Below are positions 6,623-16,294 of a DNA stretch of 64,000 nucleotides, in pieces. The stretch lies in assembly GCA_963727755.1 (NCBI GenBank), contig CAVSHN010000021.1:170518-234517 (forward strand), written 5' to 3'. The stretch comes from DASYAN01 sp963727755. Its GTDB lineage: Bacteria > Chloroflexota > Ktedonobacteria > Ktedonobacterales > Ktedonobacteraceae. The position numbers and the translations under genes are program-made. Every line of letters begins with the position of its first letter. Positions within the stretch are counted from its first letter, which is position 1. A model generated the notes under the pieces. The model searched no databases. It was given only the letters and a program-made list of their open reading frames with translations, and was not told the origin of the DNA.

Positions 6623-9556
6623 GTGGAACTGGAACTGCGTATCAATGGGGTGATCGAGAGCCTAAATGCAGCCCCGAATGAGTCTTTGCAGGCCTTATTG
6701 CACCGCGAGGGATATTATAGTGTGAAACGTGGCTGCGAGACTGGCGAATGTGGCGCTTGTACTGTGCTCGTAGAGGGAGTTCCACGCCCAAGCTGTGTGA
6801 TGCTCGCCGCCCAAGCTGGTGGATGCGAGTTGATGACGGTTGAAGGTTTGGGAGTTGCAGGTAAGCTCCATCCATTGCAGCAAGCTTTTGTTGATGTTGG
6901 TGCAATACAGTGTGGCTTCTGTAGTCCCGGTATGCTACTTTCAGCACATGCTCTCCTCAAACGCAATCCTTCCCCAACGAAGGATGATGTGCGTGATGCA
7001 CTCTCAGGCCATCTTTGTCGCTGTGGTAGCTACGAGAAACCTGTGCAGGCAGTGTTACAAGCAGCCGCTGTGATGCGTGGCGAAAGGGCGGAATCGCTGA
7101 AATATAATACTGTACACATTGTAGAAGAACAGAAGGTGGAACACGGCCAACTTTTGCCCACACTTGCCAGTGGCAATGGAACTGGCACAGTGAAACTCGC
7201 TGCGGTAAAGGTCAGTCCAGAGGCTCCAACAACTACGATTTCCCGTGACCAGCAGTTTCAGGCTATTGGCCAAGCTCTACCTTCTCTAAGTGCATCTAAA
7301 TTGGCTACTGGCAAACCAGCTTTTGCCAGTGACATCAACTTGCATAATACGCTGTATGCACGCATCCTTCCCTCGCCTCATGCTCATGCTGTCATTCGTG
7401 TCATCGACGTTTCTGAAGCAAAAGCATTACCAGGAGTGTATGCCGTGTTGACCCACAAAGATACACCGCATATTGCTTACTCCTGTGTGGAATCTGCGCC
7501 GTCTATCGCACCCTTACAAGACCGCTACTGTTTGGATTACATTCTTCGTTATGTTGGTGACCGCGTGGCTGTCGTGGCTGCCGAGACTCCAGACATTGCA
7601 GAACGACCACTCAAACTGATCAAGGTCGAATACGAGGTATTGCCTGCTATCCTTCATCCCCGCCACGCTTTGGAGCCCAATGCTCCCCGTATACATCCTG
7701 AGAGAGATTCTTCCGGTATCTTTGATCAGAAACGCAATGTAGCCGCCCACATACGCTCCGATTTTGGTGATGTAGAGCAAGGCTTTACACAGGCGGACCT
7801 GATTGTGGAGGACGAGTATTTTGTCTCCCCAAGCCATCCAGCCCCACTAGAAAATCATACCGTGGTGACCTATTTCGATGAGAATGATTGCCTAGTCGTA
7901 CGCACGAACTGTCAGGCTCTTCATTATGTACGTCGTACACTAGCTCGTATTCTTGACTTGCCAGCACGCCGGATTCGCGTTATCTCTACAGAGACAAGTA
8001 GGTCCGCTGGTGGCAGGCAGGAACTTTTGCTAGAAGATCTCTGCGCTCTTCTGACTACGATCACACGGCGTCCTGTCACCCTAGCTTACAACCGTGTCGA
8101 AGAGTTCTCCAGTCATGTTTACTCGCCACATATCTTGCGTATGAAGACAGGTGTGCTACGCGATGGTACCATTATCGCCAACCAGATGATTCTGCTCGCC
8201 AGTACTGGAGCCTATGGCACACATCCATTAATTACTCAACGCGATACCTTCACTCCCGCACTTACACTCTATCCTTGCCCACATATACGCTTCGGAGCTG
8301 AAATAGTCTATACCAACCACGCTCCTGCTGGAGCTTTTTGTGGTAACAGTTCGTTGCAAAAATTCTTTGCGCTTGAAAGCCACATGGATGAGATTGCCAG
8401 TCGCTTGGGAATAGATGCCCTGGATCTACGACGCAAAAACTGGATCAAGACTGGCGATACATATCGAGTCAGGCATAACGATGAGAGCAAGCAGAACATG
8501 CTACGTGTCGAAAGTTGTGCTTTGCCTGCATGTTTGGAAATTGTCGAAGATAAGCTAAATTGGGTTGGCAAGCGAAAACATGCCGCAACGAAGCAAGGTC
8601 GTTTCCGTCGTGGTATCGGGCTAGCTCTGAGCATGCAAGAGAATCCTGGCGGGCATCCACATACTAGTGGTGCTGTGATCAAGCTTAACGAAGATGGCTC
8701 TTTTGATATCTTTGTCGGGACCACGAGCGATGGCAGTGGTATGAGCACAATGATTGCGCAAATCGCAGCTGAGACTCTGGGGGTACCACTGGCCAATATC
8801 CTGATCCACTCTTCTGATACTGACTTCACACCTTTTGCTAGCAGTACGGATATTGCCACTGCCTTCTATGCCAGTGGTAGCGCAACCCGCAAAGCATGTG
8901 AACAGATGCGCCGTCAGATCTTGGCTGTAGCTGGCCGCATGCTCAATATCCTGCCCGAAGCATTGAAGATCAACAATGGCCTAATTAGTGGACCACATCA
9001 GGGCCAACAAGTTGTGATTGAACAGGTTGCAACCCATGCGCTACACAACGATGGTCGACAACTGATGACAACAGCATCCTGGAAAGTACAGCAAACGCCA
9101 GCTACGTTTGGCGTGCAAGGTGTAGAGGTCGAAGTTGATACGGAAACAGGCAATGTACGAGTTCTCAACGTGATTACTGCGATCGATGTGGGCCGTGCGA
9201 TTAATCCTCTGATCCTCGAAGGCCACATCCAGGGTAGCATAGCACAAGCGTTGGGTATAGCCCTCTCCGAAGAACTGTTGTATGATCCGCAAGGTGCCTT
9301 GCTCACAACTAATCTGAGCGATTATCGCATTTATACAGCACCAGATATGCCAGAAATGCAAATATACCTTGTCGAAACTAATGATGCTTCAGGAACTTTT
9401 GGAACAAAAGTAGTTAATACGGTGCCACTGTATGGAATCGCCCCTGCTATCGCCAATGCCGTCGTCAATGCCCTAGGGATACGGCTCTACCATATCCCCC
9501 TGACGCCTGAACGTGTTTTGAGGGCAATTCACACTAATACAAAGAAACAATCGTAA
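6623..9556 (+). CDS. fused [2Fe-2S] and molybdopterin subunit of a xanthine dehydrogenase-family enzyme, active-site motifs divergent
   Basis: 977 residues starting at GTG 6623. Residues 1-160 are a CoxS/XdhC-type iron-sulfur subunit with both cluster motifs (CETGECGACTVLVEG and CGFCSPGM...HLCRCGSYEKP). Residues ~220-977 are the CoxL/XdhA molybdopterin subunit. Fusion of the small and large subunits is seen in some bacterial families. The large part is unusual. Where family members have GGFGGK the sequence reads SRSAGGRQE. Where they have GAFRGxG it reads GAFCGNSSLQ. Where they have K-GVGE with the catalytic Glu it reads KVVNTVPLYG. Hydroxylation by the normal mechanism is therefore doubtful; the enzyme may be repurposed or use another reaction. 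Confidence 0.83.
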   Translation: MELELRINGVIESLNAAPNESLQALLHREGYYSVKRGCETGECGACTVLVEGVPRPSCVMLAAQAGGCELMTVEGLGVAGKLHPLQQAFVDVGAIQCGFCSPGMLLSAHALLKRNPSPTKDDVRDALSGHLCRCGSYEKPVQAVLQAAAVMRGERAESLKYNTVHIVEEQKVEHGQLLPTLASGNGTGTVKLAAVKVSPEAPTTTISRDQQFQAIGQALPSLSASKLATGKPAFASDINLHNTLYARILPSPHAHAVIRVIDVSEAKALPGVYAVLTHKDTPHIAYSCVESAPSIAPLQDRYCLDYILRYVGDRVAVVAAETPDIAERPLKLIKVEYEVLPAILHPRHALEPNAPRIHPERDSSGIFDQKRNVAAHIRSDFGDVEQGFTQADLIVEDEYFVSPSHPAPLENHTVVTYFDENDCLVVRTNCQALHYVRRTLARILDLPARRIRVISTETSRSAGGRQELLLEDLCALLTTITRRPVTLAYNRVEEFSSHVYSPHILRMKTGVLRDGTIIANQMILLASTGAYGTHPLITQRDTFTPALTLYPCPHIRFGAEIVYTNHAPAGAFCGNSSLQKFFALESHMDEIASRLGIDALDLRRKNWIKTGDTYRVRHNDESKQNMLRVESCALPACLEIVEDKLNWVGKRKHAATKQGRFRRGIGLALSMQENPGGHPHTSGAVIKLNEDGSFDIFVGTTSDGSGMSTMIAQIAAETLGVPLANILIHSSDTDFTPFASSTDIATAFYASGSATRKACEQMRRQILAVAGRMLNILPEALKINNGLISGPHQGQQVVIEQVATHALHNDGRQLMTTASWKVQQTPATFGVQGVEVEVDTETGNVRVLNVITAIDVGRAINPLILEGHIQGSIAQALGIALSEELLYDPQGALLTTNLSDYRIYTAPDMPEMQIYLVETNDASGTFGTKVVNTVPLYGIAPAIANAVVNALGIRLYHIPLTPERVLRAIHTNTKKQS

Positions 9557-9596
9557 ATCCACAATATCCGTACAAGAAGAGAAAAGAGATGCGCCC

Positions 9597-9626
9597 TTGA
9601 CGGGTAGCCCAAAGCCATAGTAAAAT
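9597..9626 (+). promoter_or_regulatory. candidate promoter for the gene at 9665
   Basis: TTGACG (9597-9602) and TAAAAT (9621-9626) have an 18-base spacer and lie ahead of a strong AAGGAGG. Visual match only. Confidence 0.4.
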
Positions 9627-9664
9627 GTTCATATTGAAATATCAAGGAGGAGGGAGTTAGCATT

Positions 9665-9985
9665 ATGAACGAGCAGCTAAGAGAGGCCATTAACGCAGTG
9701 GAACGCTATGCACACAAGTTGTCTGACGAAGATCAGAATCGCATAGCAGCGCACCTGCTAGAGGATCTCAAAATGCAGAGACAAACGGCTCCTGCCAGTC
9801 GGTCTCGCCCACTGACAATGCGCGAATTCATCGAACAACAATATCTAGAAGGAAATCTCATGAACATTCCTACACGACGAGGATGGACTCAGGAGGAGAA
9901 AGAAGAGTATGAACAACTCGTCCAGGGGTTGACAGAAGGAAAACCTGTTTCTGAAATGGTCATTGAAGATAGAGGTCCATACTAA
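9665..9985 (+). CDS. antitoxin-like hypothetical protein
   Basis: A 106-residue charged protein starting MNEQLREAINAVER. The N-terminal half is helical (LSDEDQNRIAAHLLEDL) and the C-terminal half is acidic (TQEEKEEYEQLVQGL...MVIEDRGPY). It has its own promoter and a strong AAGGAGG upstream. Its stop overlaps an ATG (TAATG at 9983-9987) that begins MSSYFLL, like a PIN toxin, but the frame runs straight into the opposite-strand glycosyltransferase gene. It may therefore be an orphan antitoxin whose toxin was lost. No named domain is recognised. Confidence 0.5.
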   Translation: MNEQLREAINAVERYAHKLSDEDQNRIAAHLLEDLKMQRQTAPASRSRPLTMREFIEQQYLEGNLMNIPTRRGWTQEEKEEYEQLVQGLTEGKPVSEMVIEDRGPY

Positions 9986-10004
9986 TGAGCAGCTACTTCC
10001 TTCT

Positions 10005-11708
10005 TCAACCACTACCGCCAAAGCGATACAGCTTCCCCGCAGACGATTCCCAAACAAGCTTGAGCCTCCTATCCGTGAGCACCTTCTCCTCAAGCTCATG
10101 CTCCTCTACCCCCTGATTCGGAGTAAATAAGATATAAGAGACAGAGAAAGTCCGGGCCGCTTCAAGGATCGTGGGAAGACCCTGGGTTGGCAGCAAAACT
10201 GCATGCTGACCAGTCGCATAATAATAATCCGCCGCTTCAGCTACCATAACGACAGGTTGCAGGGGGGCGTGAGGCTTGCTATATTCTCTATAATCACTCG
10301 CGACAACCTTCCCAACTTTCTGGTACAGCAGATCATTATAATTCCAGCCAGCATTCGTAGTATAGACTGTTTCCCCTAGGACGATGACAGCGGCAGTCAT
10401 TACAATGGCAAGACAGAACAGGTCTCCATCCTTAGGAGGAATGGTGAGTGAAAATTGAGCATTTTTATATGTTTTCCCAAATCGCCAGCCTACATAAGAA
10501 ATAGTCGCATCCATGCCAATCAGAGACCATACATGCAGAATAGGCAGCACAGCAGTCAGTGAATGAAAGAACATACCAGTTGTACTGGGAAAAGTAAAAA
10601 CAAGCGATAAAATGCTATACAGCAGCAGGAGATAGATCAAAAAAGGGAGCAACTCGCCACGTTTGCGCTCAATCCACATCCCAAGCAAAGCAAATGGAAT
10701 GGGAATATAGAGCATCGCACTTAACAGAATAAAATTTTCTCCCAAAGCCTCCAACTTCGAAGAGATGATGTTGCTCAGCCCCCAGGCAAAGTATGTCTGT
10801 GGAGAAATGGCTTGGTGAAAGCTGAAGGACTCACTAAAGCTGGTGAGCCAGACGGTCGTAGTGGCACCCAATGGAAGTGGTGAACCGATAAGTGTTATAT
10901 TGCGCAGAAACCAAGGAGTCATCGTCAAGAGATAGCAACAGACCATTCCTACAAGGGCCTGCCAGGGAATGGGGTAAAGTTGCGTATGGCCATTGGACTT
11001 CCAGCAGGACTTGCCGCTGCGATTACTCTTCTGTTGTGAGCAAAGCCAGATGAGTCCGCCAACCCCGAGCAGGAGAACTCCATCAGCACGAGTGAGATGA
11101 GCGAGCCCGATGGCTATGCCTGCTAAGGCAAAGCGCCAGTGATGCCCACGCCATCCCTGATACATCCCCACCAAGGCTAGCAGACTGACCCAGCTGTAAA
11201 GGGCAAAGCTATCAGTAACGGCAAAGTAAGAAGGATACAATGATCCTCCCAGCAGTGTGAAGAAACCTATCGCAAACGCATAGCGCCGACTGCGAAAAAT
11301 ATCCCAACCGATCCAGTAGGCTAAGAGTGGCAGCGATGCAGACAGCAAGACAATAGGAATCTGAGCAACACGCCAACTGGTCCCGAACAGAGCAAGGAAA
11401 GGTGCAATGACGATCGAGGTGAGCGGCATCCAGAAAAAATTGCTCGGATGAACCACACTGCTGGCAGGAGTGAGATAGGTGATGATAAAATCTTCGGTAA
11501 ATCCGTGTCCACTCACCAGATTTTTGGCTACATCAAAATAATAGGCGGCATCGGGATACCCTGGTCCAGCGGCGATTATAGCAATCGTCGTCCGCACGAT
11601 AAGCGCTATAGCAAGCAGAATGATGAGATCAAAGCGCATAAGAGTGTAGAACCTAACTTTAGGTAGTTCCTGACTAGATTCTACTCTTTTCCCGTGAAAC
11701 ACTTTCAC
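10005..11708 (-). CDS. membrane glycosyltransferase, GT39/ArnT-like (GT-C fold)
   Basis: 567 residues from GTG 11708, with AAAGGTGG just upstream. There are about ten hydrophobic segments. The first external loop holds the acidic motif typical of the family (GPGYPDAAYYFDVAKNL, near residue 48). A soluble C-terminal part follows the membrane region. GT39-like enzymes move a sugar from a polyprenyl-phosphate donor to lipid, protein or glycan on the outer face of the membrane. The acceptor is unknown. It is convergent with the antitoxin-like gene and stands alone. Confidence 0.75.
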   Translation of the reverse strand: MKVFHGKRVESSQELPKVRFYTLMRFDLIILLAIALIVRTTIAIIAAGPGYPDAAYYFDVAKNLVSGHGFTEDFIITYLTPASSVVHPSNFFWMPLTSIVIAPFLALFGTSWRVAQIPIVLLSASLPLLAYWIGWDIFRSRRYAFAIGFFTLLGGSLYPSYFAVTDSFALYSWVSLLALVGMYQGWRGHHWRFALAGIAIGLAHLTRADGVLLLGVGGLIWLCSQQKSNRSGKSCWKSNGHTQLYPIPWQALVGMVCCYLLTMTPWFLRNITLIGSPLPLGATTTVWLTSFSESFSFHQAISPQTYFAWGLSNIISSKLEALGENFILLSAMLYIPIPFALLGMWIERKRGELLPFLIYLLLLYSILSLVFTFPSTTGMFFHSLTAVLPILHVWSLIGMDATISYVGWRFGKTYKNAQFSLTIPPKDGDLFCLAIVMTAAVIVLGETVYTTNAGWNYNDLLYQKVGKVVASDYREYSKPHAPLQPVVMVAEAADYYYATGQHAVLLPTQGLPTILEAARTFSVSYILFTPNQGVEEHELEEKVLTDRRLKLVWESSAGKLYRFGGSG

Positions 11709-12076
11709 AGACCACCTTTAACATTCCGAGTGATGATGAGCGACGGTCACGCGTTACTAAAACTCGCTAGCTCGTTAAAAGCAAGTATAGAGAAACTTGA
11801 ACCATCTCACCAGGGGGAAAGAGGGACAGATTGAGCATGTCCCCATTGCAACCGAGGCTAACATCTTGACAGACAGCTGCCAAGGGAATATGCTTCTCGA
11901 TAGTGTATCTTTCTCTAAAAGAGCGTGTTTGGTTGTAGTCACGATGCGGAACTTCTGCAAGAGGCGCAACACCATGAGAGATCAATAAGCTTTTGTTTAT
12001 TAAATTACTTAATACCCGTAAATTCGAACTGAGAGAGCGTGTTTGGCTCTACAAAAAATTTAGATTGGAGTCTGTG
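11709..12076. other. intergenic region without recognised gene
   Basis: It separates divergently transcribed genes and probably holds both promoters. The phrase GAGCGTGTTTGG occurs twice (near 11920 and 12036). No credible coding region or RNA was found; short frames here lack supporting start signals. Confidence 0.3.
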
Positions 12077-13096
12077 ATGGCCCATCGTATTCACCCAAGA
12101 AATACCCCCAGCGGAATGTTACAAAGGGCAATGCGTTTTCCCTGGCAGTTACTTGTTATCATTCCTCTGTTAGGAAGTCTGGCCGTTCCAACCTTTCTGT
12201 ACATGTCTCGTGCAGGAGATAAGGTCATACCAGCAATAACACAATTGTTCTATAAACTATCTAATCCTAAATCATCTGTCATCGCAACACCACAGCCATC
12301 GTTTTCTCTGACCTTGCCACAGGTGGGCCCAGTGCTCTACACCGTGCAAACAGGAGATTCATGCGATAGTATTCTGACATTCCAGATGAACATGCAGGCA
12401 GCGGGAACAGTGTTCAGCGACGCCAATCCTAATACGGTTCAGGCACTCAACACCACTTTGGGACAAGATTGCCACACATTGCAACCAAATCTGGTTCTAC
12501 CCCTCCTGCCACAGTATCCGTTGATTGCTCTAGGTGGCGTTGTGCTGAAAATTGAGCCAACCACACCACAACAGGTAATCCCAACACCACTTATCCATGT
12601 CCACGACCAAGAGCAACAAGGACCTGACTGCTCTAATGGCTGTAAGCTCATTGTGCGGATAAATCGGCAGACACAAGTTTCTCTCACAGTGAGCACTTCG
12701 CTACCTATCCACATTGGCTCCTGGGTATGGGCCCAAGCCATACTCAAGCGCAAAGCGGTCCCCGGTTTCGATAACTATCCTTACGCAAACCCGAAAGCCT
12801 CGCTCAACGGAATGACACTACCAGTCTGCGATTTCCAGGTCGACGATACCCACGATGATAATGCTACCTCGTGCCAGAATTTAACGCAAAATACCATCCA
12901 TACAGATCAAGGCTCTTGGCTGCTTGCGGTTATTGGTCCTGGAGCACTGGATCACTGGCACTACCCATTGCCGCATCTACCTGTGGGCACGCATGTAATG
13001 ATTTGGCTATCGCTTGATAACGGATTTTTAACTTTCCAAGCGGGAAATCCGGTCTACCGTTACGATGATGCATCGCATGTTTATGTCAAGGTCTAG
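12077..13096 (+). CDS. membrane-anchored LysM-domain protein
   Basis: 339 residues from ATG 12077 (MAHRIHPRN), behind GGAG; the frame is open further upstream but without a better start. A membrane anchor (LLVIIPLLGSLAVPTFLYM) lies near residues 24-42. A LysM-like domain follows near 90-155 (YTVQTGDSCDSI...TLQPNLVLPLL), with Cys residues replacing the usual pattern. A roughly 180-residue Cys-containing extracellular beta-rich domain completes it. LysM binds peptidoglycan or chitin-like glycans, which suggests a cell-envelope role. No enzymatic motif is seen. Confidence 0.7.
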   Translation: MAHRIHPRNTPSGMLQRAMRFPWQLLVIIPLLGSLAVPTFLYMSRAGDKVIPAITQLFYKLSNPKSSVIATPQPSFSLTLPQVGPVLYTVQTGDSCDSILTFQMNMQAAGTVFSDANPNTVQALNTTLGQDCHTLQPNLVLPLLPQYPLIALGGVVLKIEPTTPQQVIPTPLIHVHDQEQQGPDCSNGCKLIVRINRQTQVSLTVSTSLPIHIGSWVWAQAILKRKAVPGFDNYPYANPKASLNGMTLPVCDFQVDDTHDDNATSCQNLTQNTIHTDQGSWLLAVIGPGALDHWHYPLPHLPVGTHVMIWLSLDNGFLTFQAGNPVYRYDDASHVYVKV

Positions 13097-13102
13097 CGTA
13101 CT

Positions 13103-13285
13103 TTACGGTGCAAAAACGACTTGCTGGTATGGCTCGCCCTCGTGACGGTGACTGACCTGTATTGTCACTTTCTGGTCCAGCCGCTTTAGAAAATCCAGCA
13201 ACTTGTCTGTTGTAAAGCGGCTGAAATGGCCATTCATTAGGTGGGACACGTCCGGTTGTGCAGCCACCATCCCGAGGCATTGCAT
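13103..13285 (-). pseudogene. 5'-truncated XRE-family antitoxin remnant
   Basis: About 60 codons match the C-terminal half of the XRE regulator encoded at 25533-25874. Here the end reads FTTDKLLDFLKRLDQKVTIQVSHRHEGEPYQQ; there it reads SQERLIRLLNKLNRKVVIQVSDHHKGEPYQQ. The preceding QPDVSHLMNGHFSRF still looks like the recognition helix region, but the N-terminal half and the partner toxin are missing. Confidence 0.6.
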
Positions 13286-13350
13286 CGCATGATATAGTAG
13301 TAGTTGGCCAAACAGTCGAGTTCTATAGGTGCTTTATTTTGGAGATATAT

Positions 13351-15330
13351 ATGCCGGACTTGGAAGGAAAAACCCTCAACCGTTACAAATTGCAGCGGCT
13401 CATGGGTAAGGGCGGGATGGCCGATGTGTACCTGAGTTATGATGCCCATTTTAACCACGAAGTAGCCGTCAAAGTGTTTAAGCGTGAAGATGAGAGTTTG
13501 TTGCGCCGCTTTATCCGCGAGGCACATTTGATGACATCCTTGCATAATCCACGCTTAATGCCTATCTATGATGCTGGCTCAACAAACCTAGATGGCAATA
13601 ATGTCTACTACATCGTCATGCCTTTTATGAAAGGTGGCACACTACGCGATCGCATCCGGAATAATCCTCTCCCAGTTTCGGAAGCCTGTCGCTACCTCAA
13701 TGATATCGCCGCTGCCCTTGATTCATTGCATCAGCAAGGAATTATTCATCGCGATATCAAATCCTCTAATGTGTTGCTGGATGATGATAATCGCTGTTAC
13801 CTCGCCGATTTCGGTATTGCTCGCTCCGCTAGCGATGCAACACAAATGACCCGTACTGGCAATATCATGGGCACTGTCGATTATCTAGCTCCTGAACTGG
13901 TCGAAACGAACCAGCGGGCTAATGCTCGTAGTGATCTTTACTCACTTGGAGTCTTGCTATTCGAAATGATCACCGGGGTGCTTCCTTTTAGGGGCGAGAA
14001 CCAAATTGCTGTTGTTTCCATGCATGTAGGCAAACGTCCTCCTTCGCCATGTAGCATTGTCGCAACAATTCCCCCTGCTGTCGAACGCGTGGTTTACAAG
14101 GCATTGGAGAAACGCCCAGAACTGCGCTACGAGAGCGCCTCTCAGATGGCCGAAGCTCTCTGCCGTGCAGCAACCGAGCAGTCACAATTGGCTGATCCGA
14201 TATGGAACCAAGCAACGTTTGCTGCCTCTAACGCATATATTCAGAATCCTCAACACTTGGCATTGGCAAAGGACTCTCTCCCACCTTCTGCAATCGAACC
14301 CCTGCCTGCTGCAAATCCTACAGAGATCTATCCTGGGCAGCCCATGCATCCTCCATCTGCCTATACACTAGAGCATATTGGCAAGCATCGCTCACCAGCT
14401 CGCACACGGGCGAATATCGTTACCATCATAACTGTTATGACTCTGCTGGCTATACTGATACCGAGCATCTATGTCGTCGCAACACATTCCTTCAGCCAAT
14501 CCTCTGATCCAAACTACGCACAAGCAACATCACAAGCAACACAAAATTTAAAAGCAACTCAGTTAGCAGCCAATGCGCTGGCAACTCAGCAAGCCGAAAA
14601 TGGAACAGCGACAGCGCAGGCCCAGGCCATGGCCATGGCAACAGCCACAATCCAGGCTCAAGCAACGGCAACACAACAGGCGTTGCGTGCAACGGCAACC
14701 GCACAAGCTATGGCAACGGCCACTGCCATGGCCAACACTAATGCAGCTGCCATTCAAACAGCCACAATGGGCCCGCCTATTTATAGTGATCCTTTCAACA
14801 ATCCTGCTGATCCACGCCAAAGTGCTGGCTGGAATATTACGGACAATGCTTGCTCTTTTCAGCCAGATGGCTATCACGCGATGGCAACGAGCAATCTGAC
14901 GGCTTGTTACCTGTCCGCTCCACCATTCCAGGATTTTACCGCCAAGGTGGATATCGAGTTCGCGAGTGGATACTCAGGTGGGCTATTTTTTCGCGCTAAT
15001 AACCTTGGTACTACCTCTGGCTATCTATTCGAGATCGACAATAACGGTGACTATCGACTCTCAAGCTCAGCTGATTTCAATAGCGGCATGACCACTTTGC
15101 AAGGTTGGACAGCTTCTTCTGCTCTCAATAAAGGATTTCATGTCAAAAATACGCTGGCAGTGATTGCGCAAGGAAACAGTCTGAAGCTTTATGCCAATGG
15201 GATCTTTCTTACGGCCCTGCAAGATACAACTTTTACTAACGCGGGTAGCCTCGGTTTTCTGTCTAATGTTAATGCTCAGAATCCTAATGCCGATGTGGTC
15301 TATACTAATTTGGATGTCTATCAAGCATAG
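13351..15330 (+). CDS. membrane Ser/Thr protein kinase with extracellular concanavalin-like domain
   Basis: 659 residues from ATG 13351, with GGAG seven bases upstream. The Hanks-type kinase domain is at about 10-275: G-loop MGKGGMADVYLSYD, Lys in AVKVFK, HRDIKSSNVLL, LADFGIAR, and APEL in the activation segment. A single membrane helix lies near 355-378. A low-complexity linker rich in Ala, Thr and Gln spans ~390-473. The last ~180 residues (SDPFNNPADPRQSAGWNI...) look like a LamG/concanavalin-type beta-sandwich (family-16-like laminin G), which may sense a sugar outside the cell. It stands alone and its substrates are unknown. Confidence 0.85.
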   Translation: MPDLEGKTLNRYKLQRLMGKGGMADVYLSYDAHFNHEVAVKVFKREDESLLRRFIREAHLMTSLHNPRLMPIYDAGSTNLDGNNVYYIVMPFMKGGTLRDRIRNNPLPVSEACRYLNDIAAALDSLHQQGIIHRDIKSSNVLLDDDNRCYLADFGIARSASDATQMTRTGNIMGTVDYLAPELVETNQRANARSDLYSLGVLLFEMITGVLPFRGENQIAVVSMHVGKRPPSPCSIVATIPPAVERVVYKALEKRPELRYESASQMAEALCRAATEQSQLADPIWNQATFAASNAYIQNPQHLALAKDSLPPSAIEPLPAANPTEIYPGQPMHPPSAYTLEHIGKHRSPARTRANIVTIITVMTLLAILIPSIYVVATHSFSQSSDPNYAQATSQATQNLKATQLAANALATQQAENGTATAQAQAMAMATATIQAQATATQQALRATATAQAMATATAMANTNAAAIQTATMGPPIYSDPFNNPADPRQSAGWNITDNACSFQPDGYHAMATSNLTACYLSAPPFQDFTAKVDIEFASGYSGGLFFRANNLGTTSGYLFEIDNNGDYRLSSSADFNSGMTTLQGWTASSALNKGFHVKNTLAVIAQGNSLKLYANGIFLTALQDTTFTNAGSLGFLSNVNAQNPNADVVYTNLDVYQA

Positions 15331-15613
15331 CAAAAATCTCGGCTCCAAGCCACAGAAAAACTTGCCTATCCGCCTGGGTCTAAACCATATAGGAATTTAG
15401 TCCCCCCCTATTTGAGAGCATACCAAGCTGTTTCAAAGCGCTTTTTAGTAGATATTGGCAAATAGTCCTCTCTTTGTGATATGGTATAAAGGTACACAGT
15501 AAGATTTCCGCCTTGAGGACGCTAGATTGGAATAGTTCAGCAAACTAGGCAGAGCAATACTGTGTCGCTCTCCCTAATATAAGTAAAGAATGGACTTCCA
15601 GAAAGGATTTTTT

Positions 15614-16036
15614 GTGAAAAACGCCGAACGTAAACGAGCACCATTGTTGGCTAACCTGGGGGATTTAAACCGACCACTGCGTGTTCGACCAGTACGTTAT
15701 CTAGGTCGTGAATGGTGGGCAATTGCCTCCGAAGACACTTGGCCTGGAATGGTAATGGACCTGAGACGCCTAGGCTTTGAATCGGTTGCTCTGGAAGATG
15801 AGGTGCTGGTGCGTGAAGGTACATTGGCCTATGAGCCACAAATGGAAGGCCCAGCTGCACCTAGCGGATTGAAACCCTTTCCTCTGATTCAACCAACGAT
15901 CCGAATTCAGCAGTCATACCGACCAGGGCATCCATTCCTGGACGAATATGGCGATGAAAATTACGATATTGATGATGATGTAGAAGACGAGGACACGGCA
16001 AGAGAAATTGAAGATTTGGATGCAGAAGATGCATAA
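15614..16036 (+). CDS. hypothetical protein with acidic C-terminus
   Basis: About 140 residues. GTG 15614 is preferred because AGAAAGGA lies just upstream; an in-frame ATG at 15590 is the alternative. The N-terminal 75 residues look folded (RPLRVRPVRYLGREWWAIA...DLRRLGFESVAL). The middle is Pro-rich and the last 30 residues are strongly acidic (DDDVEDEDTAREIEDLDAED). A good terminator follows. No domain is recognised and the function is unknown. Confidence 0.6.
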   Translation: MKNAERKRAPLLANLGDLNRPLRVRPVRYLGREWWAIASEDTWPGMVMDLRRLGFESVALEDEVLVREGTLAYEPQMEGPAAPSGLKPFPLIQPTIRIQQSYRPGHPFLDEYGDENYDIDDDVEDEDTAREIEDLDAEDA

Positions 16037-16081
16037 CGTGCCTGCCTTTTAATACACAAAAACATTCTACGCTTCGTTATA

Positions 16082-16118
16082 CCTTCCAGGCCCAAAACCT
16101 GGAAGGCTTTTTCTTTTA
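16082..16118 (+). terminator. Rho-independent terminator after the hypothetical gene
   Basis: CCTTCCAGG pairs with CCTGGAAGG around a CCCAAAA-type loop, followed by CTTTTTCTTTT. It sits about 45 bases after the stop codon of the upstream gene. Confidence 0.85.
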
Positions 16119-16294
16119 GACATAGACTTTTCATATGGGCCATGAGCCATGAGGTCTACCTCTTGTGAAAATATAGTTGAGAAACACTTGTCTGATTCTA
16201 TTCGTAGTTAACTATGTCGTAGTTAAATATGCGCGTGGCTTTTCACCGCATCTATAGTAGATAGACGATCATCTCAATACAGGAGGATTATCCC

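Noticed and set aside
11797..11988. Frames on both strands between 11767 and 11988
   Set aside because: No start signals and no convincing homology; possibly an old transposase remnant but not supportable.
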